Below are positions 36,567-48,950 of a stretch of 64,000 nt of DNA, piece after piece. Position numbers and translations under genes: made by a program. This DNA is from Penium margaritaceum (lineage: Eukaryota > Streptophyta > Zygnematophyceae > Desmidiales > Peniaceae): contig SZWC01000807.1 in assembly GCA_023375785.1 (NCBI GenBank), forward strand, positions 84,271 through 148,270, in the 5' to 3' direction. Within the stretch, counting starts at the first letter, position 1. Every line of letters starts with the position of its first letter. Under the pieces are notes generated by a model. It was not told the DNA's origin, did no database searches, and saw nothing but the letters and a program-made list of their open reading frames with translations.

Positions 36567-36995
36567 ACAACTCTGGCACAACTCTGGCACAACTCGGGCA
36601 CAACTCTGGCACAACTCTGGCACAACTCGGGCACAACTCTGGCACAACTCTGGCACAACTCGGGCACAACTCTGGCACAACTCTGGCACAACTCGGGCAC
36701 AACTCTGGCACAACTCTGGCACAACTCGGGCACAACTCTGGCACAACTCTGGCACAACTCGGGCACAACTCTGGCACAACTCTGGCACAACTCGGGCACA
36801 ACTCTGGCACAACTCTGGCACAACTCGGGCACAACTCTGGCACAACTCTGGCACAACTCGGGCACAACTCTGGCACAACTCTGGCACAACTCGGGCACAA
36901 CTCTGGCACAACTCTGGCACAACTCGGGCACAACTCTGGCACAACTCTGGCACAACTCGGGCACAACTCTGGCACAACTCTGGCACAACTCGGGC
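36567..36995 (-). repeat. 33-bp higher-order repeat in satellite C, 13 copies
   Basis: Three 11-bp monomers, two with CTCTGG and one with CTCGGG, repeat without visible change 13 times. Confidence 0.9.
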
Positions 36996-37730
36996 ACAAC
37001 TCTGGCACAACTATGGCACAACTCTTGCTCAGCTATGGCACAAGTCTGGAAAAACTCTGGCACAACTGTGGCACAACTCTGGCACAACTCTGGCACAACT
37101 CTGGGAGAACTCTGGCACAACCCTGGAACAACTCTGGCAAAACTCTGGCACAACTCTGGCACAACTCTGGCACAACTCTTCCACAACTCTGGCACAAATC
37201 TAGCACAACTCTGGTACAATTATGGTACAACTCTGGCACAACTCTGGAACAATTCTGGCACAAACTTGGTTAAAGTCTGGCACAAATCTAGCACAGCTGT
37301 GGCACAAGTTTAGGACAACGTTTACACAACTATGGCACAACTTTGGCACAACTCTGGCACAACAGGCACAACTCTGGTACAACTCTGGCACAACTCTGGC
37401 ACAATTCTGGAACAACTCTGGCACAACTCTGGCACAACTCTGGCACAGTTATGGCACAACTCTGGCACAACTCTGGCACAACTGTGGCACAACTCTGGCA
37501 CTACTCTGGTACAACTCTGGCACAACTCTGGCAGAACTCTAGCACATCTCTGGCACAACTCTGGCTCAGCTCTGGCTTAACTCTGGCACAACTCTGGCAC
37601 AACTCTGGCGCAACTCTGGCACAACTCTGGCAGAACTCGGGCACAACTCTGGCAAAACTCTGGCACAACTCTGGCACAACTCTAGCACAGCTCTGGCAGA
37701 ACTCTGGCACAACTCTGGCACTACTCTGGT

Positions 37731-40700
37731 ACAATTCTGGTACAACTCTGGCACAACTCTAGCACAATTCTGGAACAACTCTGGCACAACTCTGGCACAA
37801 CTCTGGGACAACTCTGGCACAACTCTGGCAGAACTCTGGCACAACTCTGGCACTACTCTGGTACAATTCTGGTACAACTCTGGCACAACTCTAGCACAAT
37901 TCTGGAACAACTCTGGCACAACTCTGGCACAACTCTGGGACAACTCTGGCACAACTCTGGCAGAACTCTGGCACAACTCTGGCACTACTCTGGTACAATT
38001 CTGGTACAACTCTGGCACAACTCTAGCACAATTCTGGAACAACTCTGGCACAACTCTGGCACAACTCTGGGACAACTCTGGCACAACTCTGGCAGAACTC
38101 TGGCACAACTCTGGCACTACTCTGGTACAATTCTGGTACAACTCTGGCACAACTCTAGCACAATTCTGGAACAACTCTGGCACAACTCTGGCACAACTCT
38201 GGGACAACTCTGGCACAACTCTGGCAGAACTCTGGCACAACTCTGGCACTACTCTGGTACAATTCTGGTACAACTCTGGCACAACTCTAGCACAATTCTG
38301 GAACAACTCTGGCACAACTCTGGCACAACTCTGGGACAACTCTGGCACAACTCTGGCAGAACTCTGGCACAACTCTGGCACTACTCTGGTACAATTCTGG
38401 TACAACTCTGGCACAACTCTAGCACAATTCTGGAACAACTCTGGCACAACTCTGGCACAACTCTGGGACAACTCTGGCACAACTCTGGCAGAACTCTGGC
38501 ACAACTCTGGCACTACTCTGGTACAATTCTGGTACAACTCTGGCACAACTCTAGCACAATTCTGGAACAACTCTGGCACAACTCTGGCACAACTCTGGGA
38601 CAACTCTGGCACAACTCTGGCAGAACTCTGGCACAACTCTGGCACTACTCTGGTACAATTCTGGTACAACTCTGGCACAACTCTAGCACAATTCTGGAAC
38701 AACTCTGGCACAACTCTGGCACAACTCTGGGACAACTCTGGCACAACTCTGGCAGAACTCTGGCACAACTCTGGCACTACTCTGGTACAATTCTGGTACA
38801 ACTCTGGCACAACTCTAGCACAATTCTGGAACAACTCTGGCACAACTCTGGCACAACTCTGGGACAACTCTGGCACAACTCTGGCAGAACTCTGGCACAA
38901 CTCTGGCACTACTCTGGTACAATTCTGGTACAACTCTGGCACAACTCTAGCACAATTCTGGAACAACTCTGGCACAACTCTGGCACAACTCTGGGACAAC
39001 TCTGGCACAACTCTGGCAGAACTCTGGCACAACTCTGGCACTACTCTGGTACAATTCTGGTACAACTCTGGCACAACTCTAGCACAATTCTGGAACAACT
39101 CTGGCACAACTCTGGCACAACTCTGGGACAACTCTGGCACAACTCTGGCAGAACTCTGGCACAACTCTGGCACTACTCTGGTACAATTCTGGTACAACTC
39201 TGGCACAACTCTAGCACAATTCTGGAACAACTCTGGCACAACTCTGGCACAACTCTGGGACAACTCTGGCACAACTCTGGCAGAACTCTGGCACAACTCT
39301 GGCACTACTCTGGTACAATTCTGGTACAACTCTGGCACAACTCTAGCACAATTCTGGAACAACTCTGGCACAACTCTGGCACAACTCTGGGACAACTCTG
39401 GCACAACTCTGGCAGAACTCTGGCACAACTCTGGCACTACTCTGGTACAATTCTGGTACAACTCTGGCACAACTCTAGCACAATTCTGGAACAACTCTGG
39501 CACAACTCTGGCACAACTCTGGGACAACTCTGGCACAACTCTGGCAGAACTCTGGCACAACTCTGGCACTACTCTGGTACAATTCTGGTACAACTCTGGC
39601 ACAACTCTAGCACAATTCTGGAACAACTCTGGCACAACTCTGGCACAACTCTGGGACAACTCTGGCACAACTCTGGCAGAACTCTGGCACAACTCTGGCA
39701 CTACTCTGGTACAATTCTGGTACAACTCTGGCACAACTCTAGCACAATTCTGGAACAACTCTGGCACAACTCTGGCACAACTCTGGGACAACTCTGGCAC
39801 AACTCTGGCAGAACTCTGGCACAACTCTGGCACTACTCTGGTACAATTCTGGTACAACTCTGGCACAACTCTAGCACAATTCTGGAACAACTCTGGCACA
39901 ACTCTGGCACAACTCTGGGACAACTCTGGCACAACTCTGGCAGAACTCTGGCACAACTCTGGCACTACTCTGGTACAATTCTGGTACAACTCTGGCACAA
40001 CTCTAGCACAATTCTGGAACAACTCTGGCACAACTCTGGCACAACTCTGGGACAACTCTGGCACAACTCTGGCAGAACTCTGGCACAACTCTGGCACTAC
40101 TCTGGTACAATTCTGGTACAACTCTGGCACAACTCTAGCACAATTCTGGAACAACTCTGGCACAACTCTGGCACAACTCTGGGACAACTCTGGCACAACT
40201 CTGGCAGAACTCTGGCACAACTCTGGCACTACTCTGGTACAATTCTGGTACAACTCTGGCACAACTCTAGCACAATTCTGGAACAACTCTGGCACAACTC
40301 TGGCACAACTCTGGGACAACTCTGGCACAACTCTGGCAGAACTCTGGCACAACTCTGGCACTACTCTGGTACAATTCTGGTACAACTCTGGCACAACTCT
40401 AGCACAATTCTGGAACAACTCTGGCACAACTCTGGCACAACTCTGGGACAACTCTGGCACAACTCTGGCAGAACTCTGGCACAACTCTGGCACTACTCTG
40501 GTACAATTCTGGTACAACTCTGGCACAACTCTAGCACAATTCTGGAACAACTCTGGCACAACTCTGGCACAACTCTGGGACAACTCTGGCACAACTCTGG
40601 CAGAACTCTGGCACAACTCTGGCACTACTCTGGTACAATTCTGGTACAACTCTGGCACAACTCTAGCACAATTCTGGAACAACTCTGGCACAACTCTGGC

Positions 40701-41558
40701 ACAACTCTGGGACAACTCTGGCACAACTCTGGCAGAACTCTGGCACAACTCTGGCACTACTCTGGTACAATTCTGGTACAACTCTGGCACAACTCTAGCA
40801 CAATTCTGGAACAACTCTGGCACAACTCTGGCACAACTCTGGGACAACTCTGGCACAACTCTGGCAGAACTCTGGCACAACTCTGGCACTACTCTGGTAC
40901 AATTCTGGTACAACTCTGGCACAACTCTAGCACAATTCTGGAACAACTCTGGCACAACTCTGGCACAACTCTGGGACAACTCTGGCACAACTCTGGCAGA
41001 ACTCTGGCACAACTCTGGCACTACTCTGGTACAATTCTGGTACAACTCTGGCACAACTCTAGCACAATTCTGGAACAACTCTGGCACAACTCTGGCACAA
41101 CTCTGGGACAACTCTGGCACAACTCTGGCAGAACTCTGGCACAACTCTGGCACTACTCTGGTACAATTCTGGTACAACTCTGGCACAACTCTAGCACAAT
41201 TCTGGAACAACTCTGGCACAACTCTGGCACAACTCTGGGACAACTCTGGCACAACTCTGGCAGAACTCTGGCACAACTCTGGCACTACTCTGGTACAATT
41301 CTGGTACAACTCTGGCACAACTCTAGCACAATTCTGGAACAACTCTGGCACAACTCTGGCACAACTCTGGGACAACTCTGGCACAACTCTGGCAGAACTC
41401 TGGCACAACTCTGGCACTACTCTGGTACAATTCTGGTACAACTCTGGCACAACTCTAGCACAATTCTGGAACAACTCTGGCACAACTCTGGCACAACTCT
41501 GGGACAACTCTGGCACAACTCTGGCAGAACTCTGGCACAACTCTGGCACTACTCTGGT
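37731..41558 (-). repeat. 132-bp higher-order repeat in satellite C, 29 apparently identical copies
   Basis: Twelve 11-bp monomers with fixed variants (ending TGGT, TGGC, TAGC, TGGA, TGGC, TGGC, TGGG, TGGC, TGGC, then AGAACTCTGGC, ACAACTCTGGC and ACTACTCTGGT) form a 132-bp unit. (41559-37731)/132 is exactly 29. No differences were noticed between units, in contrast to several percent divergence elsewhere. The unit is 44 codons, so it leaves open a minus-strand frame of 1,384 codons (37566-41720), which is judged non-genic. Confidence 0.93.
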
Positions 41559-42652
41559 ACAATTCTGGCACAACTCTGGCACAACTCTGGCACAACTCTG
41601 GCACAACTCTGGCACAACTCTGGCACAACTCTGCCACAACTCTGGCACAACTCTGGCACAACTCTGCCACAACTCTGGTACAAATCTGGCACAACTATGG
41701 CACAAACTTGGTAAAATCATGGAAAAACTCTAGCAAAAGTCTAGCACATATCTGGCACAACTCTGGCACAACTCTGGCAAAGTTCCGGTACAGCTCTGGC
41801 ACTACTCTGGCACAATCTGGCACAACTCTACAAGAACTCTGGCACAATTCTGGCACAACTCTTGCACAACTATGGAATAACTTTGGCACAGTTTGGCACA
41901 ACTCTAGCACAACCCTGGCAGAACTCTGCCACAACTCTGGCACAATACTGGCAAAAGACTGGCACAAATCTGGCATAACTGTGGCAAAACTCTGTTGAAA
42001 CTCTAGCAAAACTCTGGTACAACTCTGGTACAATTCTGCCACAAGTGTGGCACAACTCTGGCACAACTTTGGCACAACTGTGGTACAACTCTGGCACAAC
42101 TCTGGCACAACTCTGGCACGACTCTTGTACAACTCTTTCACAACTCTGGCACAACTCTGGCACAACTCTGGCACAACTCTGGCACAACTTTGGCACAACT
42201 CTGCCACAACTCTGGTACAACTCTGGCATAACTCTGGCTCAAATTTGGAAAAACCCTGGCAAAACTCTAGCAAAACTCTAGCACAACTCTGGCACAACTC
42301 TGGCACAACTCTGGCACAACTCTGGCACAAGTCTGGGACAACTCTGGCACAACTCTGAAACAACTCTGGCACAATTCTGGTACAGTTCTGGCATTGCTCT
42401 GGCACAACTCTGGCACAATCTGGCACAACTCTAGAAGAGCTATGGCACAACTCTGGCACAACTCTGGCACAACTCTGGCACAACTCTGGAACAACTCTGG
42501 AACAACTCTGGCACAACTCTGGCACAACTCTGGCACAACTCTGCCACAACTTTGGCACAACTATGGCAGAACTCTGGCACAAATATGGAACAACTCTGGC
42601 ACAAGTCTGGCACAAGTCTGGCACAACTCTGGCACAACTCTGGCACAACTCT

Positions 42653-44104
42653 TGGAAATGTGTTGGTTCCACTATACATACATGTACAATGTTTTTCTTG
42701 CAGGAGTTTCTATATGACGAAGCTTGTACCATTCAGCTACCTCATCCGTGTCCAAGGTCAAAACAATTGTATTGAAGAAATCTACCACCAACATTATAAA
42801 GAATCAAGACTCGCTTATGTGATACACAAGAACGAGGGAAACTCCTTTTCTTCTTCAACATGGTGCGTTCCACACTTCATGAAAACATCATGTACATGGA
42901 TTTTATTCCAAATTAACAAAATGGACATGTCAACAGCAAAGAAGGTCATGGGTAAGGTTGGAACTAGGGTGAGTTCATGGTCAATTGAGATGAAATGTTT
43001 GCTGGAAACTAGTATGTGATTGTTGCAATAGATCCATTCATGGATGACTGGATGCTTTTGTGTGTAAATGTGGTCCATGAGTGGCCAATGTAGGAACCTT
43101 AGGGGTATCAATAGTTGATTTGGTGGATGAAGTATGATCACATGATTTAGGAAGGAATGTTATCATTACAATAAAAACCATTGTTTCATTGATGAACACA
43201 AAGCCTCGAAGGCCAGAGGGAGGATTGTCTTTGTTTGTCATTCATACATTGATGGTAGTCGATGTATGTTCGTGATCACAACTTGTGCAATGGGGGTTGG
43301 AACAACACAATTATAGCCTACATTCGTAAAATATATGCAAAAGTTGTTTTTCATTAAGAACTTTACTTTAGAAACTTTGTTTCATTTATGCATTAGCCTT
43401 AAAGTCATGCTGAATCTAGATGCAAAACTGCGACTAATGGGTGACAAACGATTTTCCAATTCGCATGTAGGAATACTTTCCTCAAACCAATTCACACCGA
43501 TGTTGTCTTAACCATAGTTTTAAATACTTTCCACCCCCATTGGTGTGTTTTCATCATAGCATGAGTATCTTCATCTCCCTCCCATCATTTTGGGTACCCA
43601 TCATAAGCAAGATGTCTTCATTGTGATTCGTAGACTAGATATCAACTCCCATCACGGAAGAAAAGGTAATAGAAGTAATTGCAATGTTTTGTTCCGTCCT
43701 TTCAATATATGACTTGTGAGCCTTGTGCTCGGGTACTTTCATCCTTACGTTTGTACGCCACCACTAGTCAGTTTATAGATTTTGACACCAAAAAGTCAAG
43801 TGGATCATGAAAAGATTCTCCTGTAGTAGTTGTTTTGTTTGATTGGCTTTGGATAACTTCAACCACCTTATACGTTGGTTCATCAAGGTATCAAGATAAT
43901 ATTGTGATTTTTTTCATCAGCTTCTCAATATACCTCAAATTCTTGATTGGACTTCTCAAATCTGCCGGTGAACCTACGACATCATTCTTGTCACGCCTGT
44001 CAAACGCCTAAGGTCCCAACCATATCTTGTGCTTTTTTTTGGTGTTTTTGTACATGTCCTTGATTCCTTTTATGATTTTCATGAAGATGTTTGAGCTTTG
44101 ATGT
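42653..44104. other. Non-repetitive AT-rich island between satellites C and D
   Basis: This is the only stretch of the window that is neither satellite nor retrotransposon. It contains one candidate exon (42704-42951) and otherwise only short open frames. On the minus strand a 37-codon frame around 43880-43990 follows an AG. No tRNA, rRNA or known transposon protein was recognised. It may be a fragment of a former gene or ordinary intergenic DNA caught between arrays. Confidence 0.7.
42704..42951 (+). other. Candidate internal exon of an unknown gene
   Basis: A pyrimidine-rich tract with an acceptor, TTTTTCTTGCAG, ends at 42703. An open frame of about 82 codons follows, up to a donor-like G/GTAAGG at 42952; a second donor-like AGG/GTGAGT lies further on, and the frame stops at 43017-43019. 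The predicted peptide has ordinary, non-repetitive composition (for example SFYMTKLVPFSYLIRVQGQN and WCVPHFMKTSCTWILF) and several Cys, Trp and Tyr residues, unlike the satellite translations. I do not recognise a domain. There is no visible upstream exon, because satellite C begins directly to the left, so if real it is a remnant. A chance open frame is possible. Confidence 0.25.
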
Positions 44105-47100
44105 CAAAACAACTCCTCCCTGTTGTATGGAGTTGTAGTGATTTGTACGAAGTTGTATGCAGTTGTATAGAGTTGTATAGAGTTGTAAAGACTTGTACAG
44201 AGTTTTGCGGAGTTGTACTGAGTTGTACGGAGTGGTAAGGAGTAGTACGGAGTTGTGCGGACTTGTACGGCGTTGTACAGAGTCGTACGGAGTCTTAGGG
44301 AGATGTAGGGAATCGTAAGGGGTTGTACGGAGTTGTACGGAGTTGTACTGAGTTGTACGGAGTTGGACAGAGTTGTACGGAGTTGTTCGGAGCTGTACGG
44401 AATTGTACAGATTTGAAGCACATTGTAGAAATGTTGTACGGAGTTGTATGGAGTTGTGCGGAGTTGTATTGAGTTGTACGGAGTTGTAGGGAGCTGTACG
44501 GAGTTGTGCGGAGTTGCACGAAGTTGTATGGAGTTGTGCAGAGTTTTAGCAATTTGTACACAGCTGTACAGAGTTGTACAAAGTTGTACGGGATTTTAAT
44601 GAGTAATATGGAGTTTTACAGAGTTGTACAGAGTTGTACAGAGTTGTACAGAGTTGTACGGTGTTGTATTGAGTTGTACGGAGCTGTATCAAGTTGTACG
44701 GATGTATAGCATTTTTTACAGAGTTGTAGGGAGTTCTACAGAGTTGTACGGAGTTGGCAGGAGTTGTACTGAGCTATACGGAGTTGAATGGAGTTGTACA
44801 AAGTTTTACAACGTTGTAGCGAGATGTAGCAAGCTTTATGGAGCTGTACGGAGTTCTGCAAAGTTGTATGGAGTTGGACAGAGTTTTACGCAGTTGTACA
44901 GAGTTGTACGGAGTTGTGCAGAGTTGTACGGATGTATGCAGAGTATCATAGAGTTGTACAAAGTAGTACGGAGTTAAACGGAGTTGTACGGAGTTCTACA
45001 TAGTTGTACGAAGTTGTACAAAGTTGTACAAATTTGTACGGAGTTGTACAGAGCTGTACGGAGTTGCACGCAGTTTTAGTGAATTGTGCACAGTTGGACG
45101 GAGTTGTACGGAGCTGTATGGAGATGTGTGGAGTTTTAAGAGTTTTACAGATTTGTACAGAGTTTTACGGAATTGTACGGAGTTGTGCGAAGTAGTACGG
45201 AGTTGTAGGGAATTGTACGGAGTTGTACACAGTTTTATGGAATTGTACAGAGTTGTACGGATTTGTACAGAGTTGTACGGAGTCGTAAGGAGGTGTAGGG
45301 AGTTATTGGGGGTTGTACGGAGGTATACAGAGTTGTACGGCATTGGACAGAGTTGTACAAAGCTGTGCGGAGTTGTACTGAGTTATTCAGATTTTTAGCA
45401 AAGTATAGAAACATTGTACGGAGTTGTATGGAGATGTCCAGAGTTGTATGAAGTTGTACAGAGTTGTTGGGAGATCTACCGTAGTGTACAGAGTTGTACA
45501 GAGTTGTACGGAGCTATACACAGTTCTACGGAGTTGTATGGAGTTATAGCATCTTGTACAGATTTTTGTGGAGTTGCAAGAGTTGTACGTACCTGTATGG
45601 ATTTGTATGGAGTTGTAGCAATTTGTAAGGACTTGCATGGAGTTGGAAGGAGTTGTACGGAGTTGTACAGAGTTGTACGGAGTCGTCCGGACTCGTAGGG
45701 AGTTATAGGGAGTTGTAGGGAGTTGTACAGAGTTCTACAGAGTTAAACGGAGTTATACAGAGTTGTGCAGAGTTGTGCAGAGTTGTACGGAGTTGTATGA
45801 ATTTATCGCATGTTGCTACAACGTTGTAAGGAGTAGTATGGAGTTGTACGGAGTTCCATGGAGATGTATGGAGTTGTATGAAGCTACACAGAGTTGTACG
45901 GAGTTGTACAGAAGTGCACGGATCTGTACGGAGGTGCAGCAATTCATACAGAGTTGTATGGAGTTGTACAGAGCTGTACGTAGTTGTACATAGTTGTATG
46001 GAGTTGTATCGGGTTGTAGCAAGATGTAGCAAATTGTACAAACTTTGACGGATCTGTACGGAGTTGTACGGAGTTGGACGGAGATGTACAGAGTTGTACA
46101 GAGTTATACGGAGTTGTATAGTGTTGTAAGGTGTTGTACGGAGTTGTACCGAGTTGTAGAGAGTTCTACAAATTTGGACAGAGTTGTACAGGGTTGTAGG
46201 GAGTTTTGTGCAGTTGTATGGAGTAGTACAGAGTCGTACGGAGTTGTACGGAGTTCGACATAGTCATACGGAATTGTACGGAGTTGAACAAAGATGTATA
46301 GAGTTGTACAATGTTATGGTGATTTGTATGGAGATTCACAGAGTTGTACGGAGTTGCATGGATTTTTACAGAGTTTTACGGAGTTGTATGGTGTTGTACG
46401 GTGTTGTAAGAAGTAGTATGGAGTTGTACGAAGTTGTCCGGATTTGTACGAAGTCGTACGGAGTCGTAAGGAGATGTAGGGAATTGTAGGAGGTTGTACG
46501 GAGTTGTACGGAGTTGACAGAGTTATGCAGAGTTTTACGGAATTGTATGGAGTTGTACGGATTTGTAACAAGTTGTAAAAAAGTTGTACGGAGCTGTACG
46601 GAGGTGTGCGGAGTAGAATGGAGTTGTACATAGTTGTAGGGAGCTATACGGAGGTATATAGAGTTGTACGAAGTTATACAGAGTTGTACACAGTTGTGCG
46701 GGGTTCTAGAAACTTGTACAGAGCTGTGCAAAGTTGTACGGAGTTGTACGGAGCTCTACAAAGCTTAACGGATGTATTGAGATTTGTACGGAGTTGCACG
46801 GAGTTGTACGGGATTGTATGGAGTTGTACAGAGTTCTACATAGTTGTACAAAGTTGTACAAAGTTGTACGGAGTTGTACGGAGCTGTACGGAGTTGTACG
46901 CAGTTTTAGTGAAGTGTGCATAGTTGGACGGAGTTGTACGGAGCTGTACGGAGATGTGTGGAGTTTTCAGAGTTTTACGGATTTGTACGGAGTTCTACGA
47001 AAGTGTACGGAGATGTGCAAAGTAGTACGGAGTTGTAGGGAATTGTACGGAGTTGTACACAGTTTTACGGGATTGTACGGAGTTGTACGGAGTTATACAG

Positions 47101-48950
47101 AGTTCTACGGAGTCGTAAGGAGGTGTAGGGAGTTATTGGGGGTTGTAAGGAGGTATACAGAGTTGTACGGCGTTGGACAGAGTTGTACAAAGCTGTACGG
47201 AGTTGTACTGAGTTGTTCGGATTTGTAGAAAAGTATAGAAACATTATACGGAGTTGTATGGAGATGTCCAGAGTTGTATGAAGCTGTACAGAGTTGTTGG
47301 GAGATCTACCGTAGTGTACACAGTTGTACAGAGTTGTAGGGAGCTATACACAGTTCTACGGAGTTGTATGGAGTTATAGCATCTTGTACAGATTTTTGTG
47401 GAGTTGCAAGAGTTGTACGTACCTGTATGGATTTGTACGGAGTTGTAGCAAATTGTAAGGACTTGCATGGAGTTGGAAGGAGTTGTACGGAGTTGTACAG
47501 AGTTGTACGGAGTCGTCCGGACTCGTAGGGAGTTTTAGGGAGTTGTAGGGAGTTGTACAGAGTTCTACAAAGTTAAACGGAGTTATACAGAGTTGTGCGG
47601 AGTTGTGCAGAGTTTTACGGAGTTTTATGAATTTGTAGCATGTTGCTACAACGTTGTAAGGAGTAGTATGGAGTTGTACGGAGTTCTATGGAGATGTATG
47701 GAGTTGTATGGAGCTATACGGAGTTGTACAGAGTTGTACAGAATTGTACGGATTTGTACGGAGGTGAAGCAATTTAAACAGAGTTGCATGGAGTTGTACA
47801 GAGCTGTACGGAGTTGTACATATTTGTATGGAGTTGTATCGGGTTGTAGCAAGATGTAGCAAGTTGTACAAACTTTGACGGATCTGTACGGAGTTGTACG
47901 GAGTTGGACGGAGTTGTACAGAGTTGTACAGAGTTATACGGAGTTGTACAGTGTTGTAAGGAGTTGTACCAAGGTAGCAGCTTCCGGAAGGGAGCCTGGT
48001 GCGAGGGATTTTCTGCCTTGACCATCTTAAAAACCAAAAAAAAACAAAAAAAATAAAATAAAAAAAAGTGTAAGGAGTTGTACGGAGTTGTACGGAGTTG
48101 TAGAGAGTTCTAAGAATTTGTATAGAGTTGTACGGGGTTGTAGGGAGTTTTATGCATTTGTATGGAGTAGTACGGAGTCGTACGGAGTTGTACGGAGTTT
48201 GACATAGTCATACGGAACTGTACGGAGTTGTACAAAGCTGTATAGAGTTGTACAATATTATTGTGATTTGTATGGAGATTTACAGAGTGGTACGGAGTTG
48301 CATGGAGGTTTACAGAGTTCTACGGAGTTGTATGGTGTTGTACGGTGTTGTAAGAAGTAGTATGGAGTTGTACGAAGTTGTTCGGATTTGTACGGAGTCG
48401 TACGGAATCGTAAGGAGATGTAGGGAATTGTAGGAGGTTGTACGGAGTTGTACGGAGTTGACAGAGTTATGCGGAGTTTTACGAAATTGTATGGAGTTGT
48501 ACGGATTTGTAACAAGTTGTAGAAAAGTTGTACGGAGCTGTATGGAGGTGTGCGGAGTAGAATGGAGTTGTACATAGTTGTAGGGAGCTATACGGAGGTG
48601 TATAGAGTTGTACGAAGCTATACAGAGTTGTACACAGTTGTACGGGGTTCTAGAATTTTGTACAGAGCTGTGCGGAGTTGTACGGAGTTGTACGGAGCTG
48701 TACAGAGTTTAACGGACGTATAGAGATTTGTACGGAGTTGTACGGAGTTGTACAGGATTGTATGGAGTTGTACGGAGTTGTACGGAGTTGTACATAGTTG
48801 TACGGAGCTATACAGAGTTGTACGGAGGTGTACGGAGCTGTAGCGAGTAGTAGCAAGTTTTACAGTGTTGTACGGAGTTGTACAGAGTTGTATAGAGTTG
48901 TACACAGTTGTACGCAGTTGTATGGAATTGGATGGAGTCGTACGGAGTTG
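44105..48950 (+). repeat. Satellite D: 10-bp tandem repeat GGAGTTGTAC
   Basis: About 4.8 kb of a 10-bp monomer, GAGTTGTACG or GAGTTGTACA, with scattered substitutions. A higher-order period of 1,830 bp is clear: CAGTTTTAGT at 45071 and 46901, AAGTATAGAA at 45401 and 47231, AAGATGTAGC at 46021 and 47851. The offset becomes 1,944 bp after 48069 because of the insertion at 47970. Three monomers are 30 bp without a stop on either strand, which explains the many 60-160-codon frames. No genes are seen. Confidence 0.95.
47970..48068 (+). mobile_element. Poly(A)-tailed 99-bp retroinsertion (SINE-like or truncated LINE/retrocopy)
   Basis: A 60-bp unique body, starting CAAGGTAGCAGCTTCC and ending CTTGACCATCTT, is followed by an A-rich tail to 48067. 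It is flanked by a perfect 15-bp direct repeat, TGTAAGGAGTTGTAC (47955-47969 and 48069-48083). The equivalent site one higher-order unit earlier (46125-46139) is empty, and the offset between units grows by exactly 114 bp (99 + 15). This is the signature of target-primed reverse transcription. No A/B boxes are visible in the body, so it may be a 3' fragment. The parent is not recognised. Confidence 0.88.

Larger units (their letters stand above)
33670..42652 (-). repeat. Satellite C: 11-bp tandem repeat ACAACTCTGGC
   Basis: About 9 kb of an 11-bp monomer, ACAACTCTGGC on the + strand. The reverse complement TTGTGCCAGAG matches the satellite A variant TTGTGCCCTAG at 9 of 11 positions. Most monomers carry 0-2 substitutions. 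A block with AAGTTTAGGACAAC recurs about 1.03 kb apart (36275 and 37307). Three monomers are 33 bp (11 codons) and the consensus has no stop in any frame on either strand. That alone produces open frames of hundreds of codons, with products such as ELCQSCARVVP and LAQLWHNSGTT repeats. They have no start context, conserved domain or non-repetitive part, so none is annotated. Confidence 0.95.

Noticed and set aside
37566-41720. Minus-strand open frame of 1,384 codons with ELCQSCARVVP-type repeats
   Set aside because: It is a direct translation of the 11-bp/132-bp satellite, which has no stop in any frame on either strand. Equally long frames exist on other frames and strands. There is no unique N- or C-terminal sequence, signal peptide or promoter.
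33670-42652. Regular repeats considered as a CRISPR array
   Set aside because: Monomers are directly adjacent with no unique spacers, the period is 10-11 bp, and the context is eukaryotic.
47970-48030. Insertion body considered as a snRNA, 5S or 7SL retropseudogene
   Set aside because: No stretch matched the plant forms of these RNAs that I could recall, so the parent is left unassigned.
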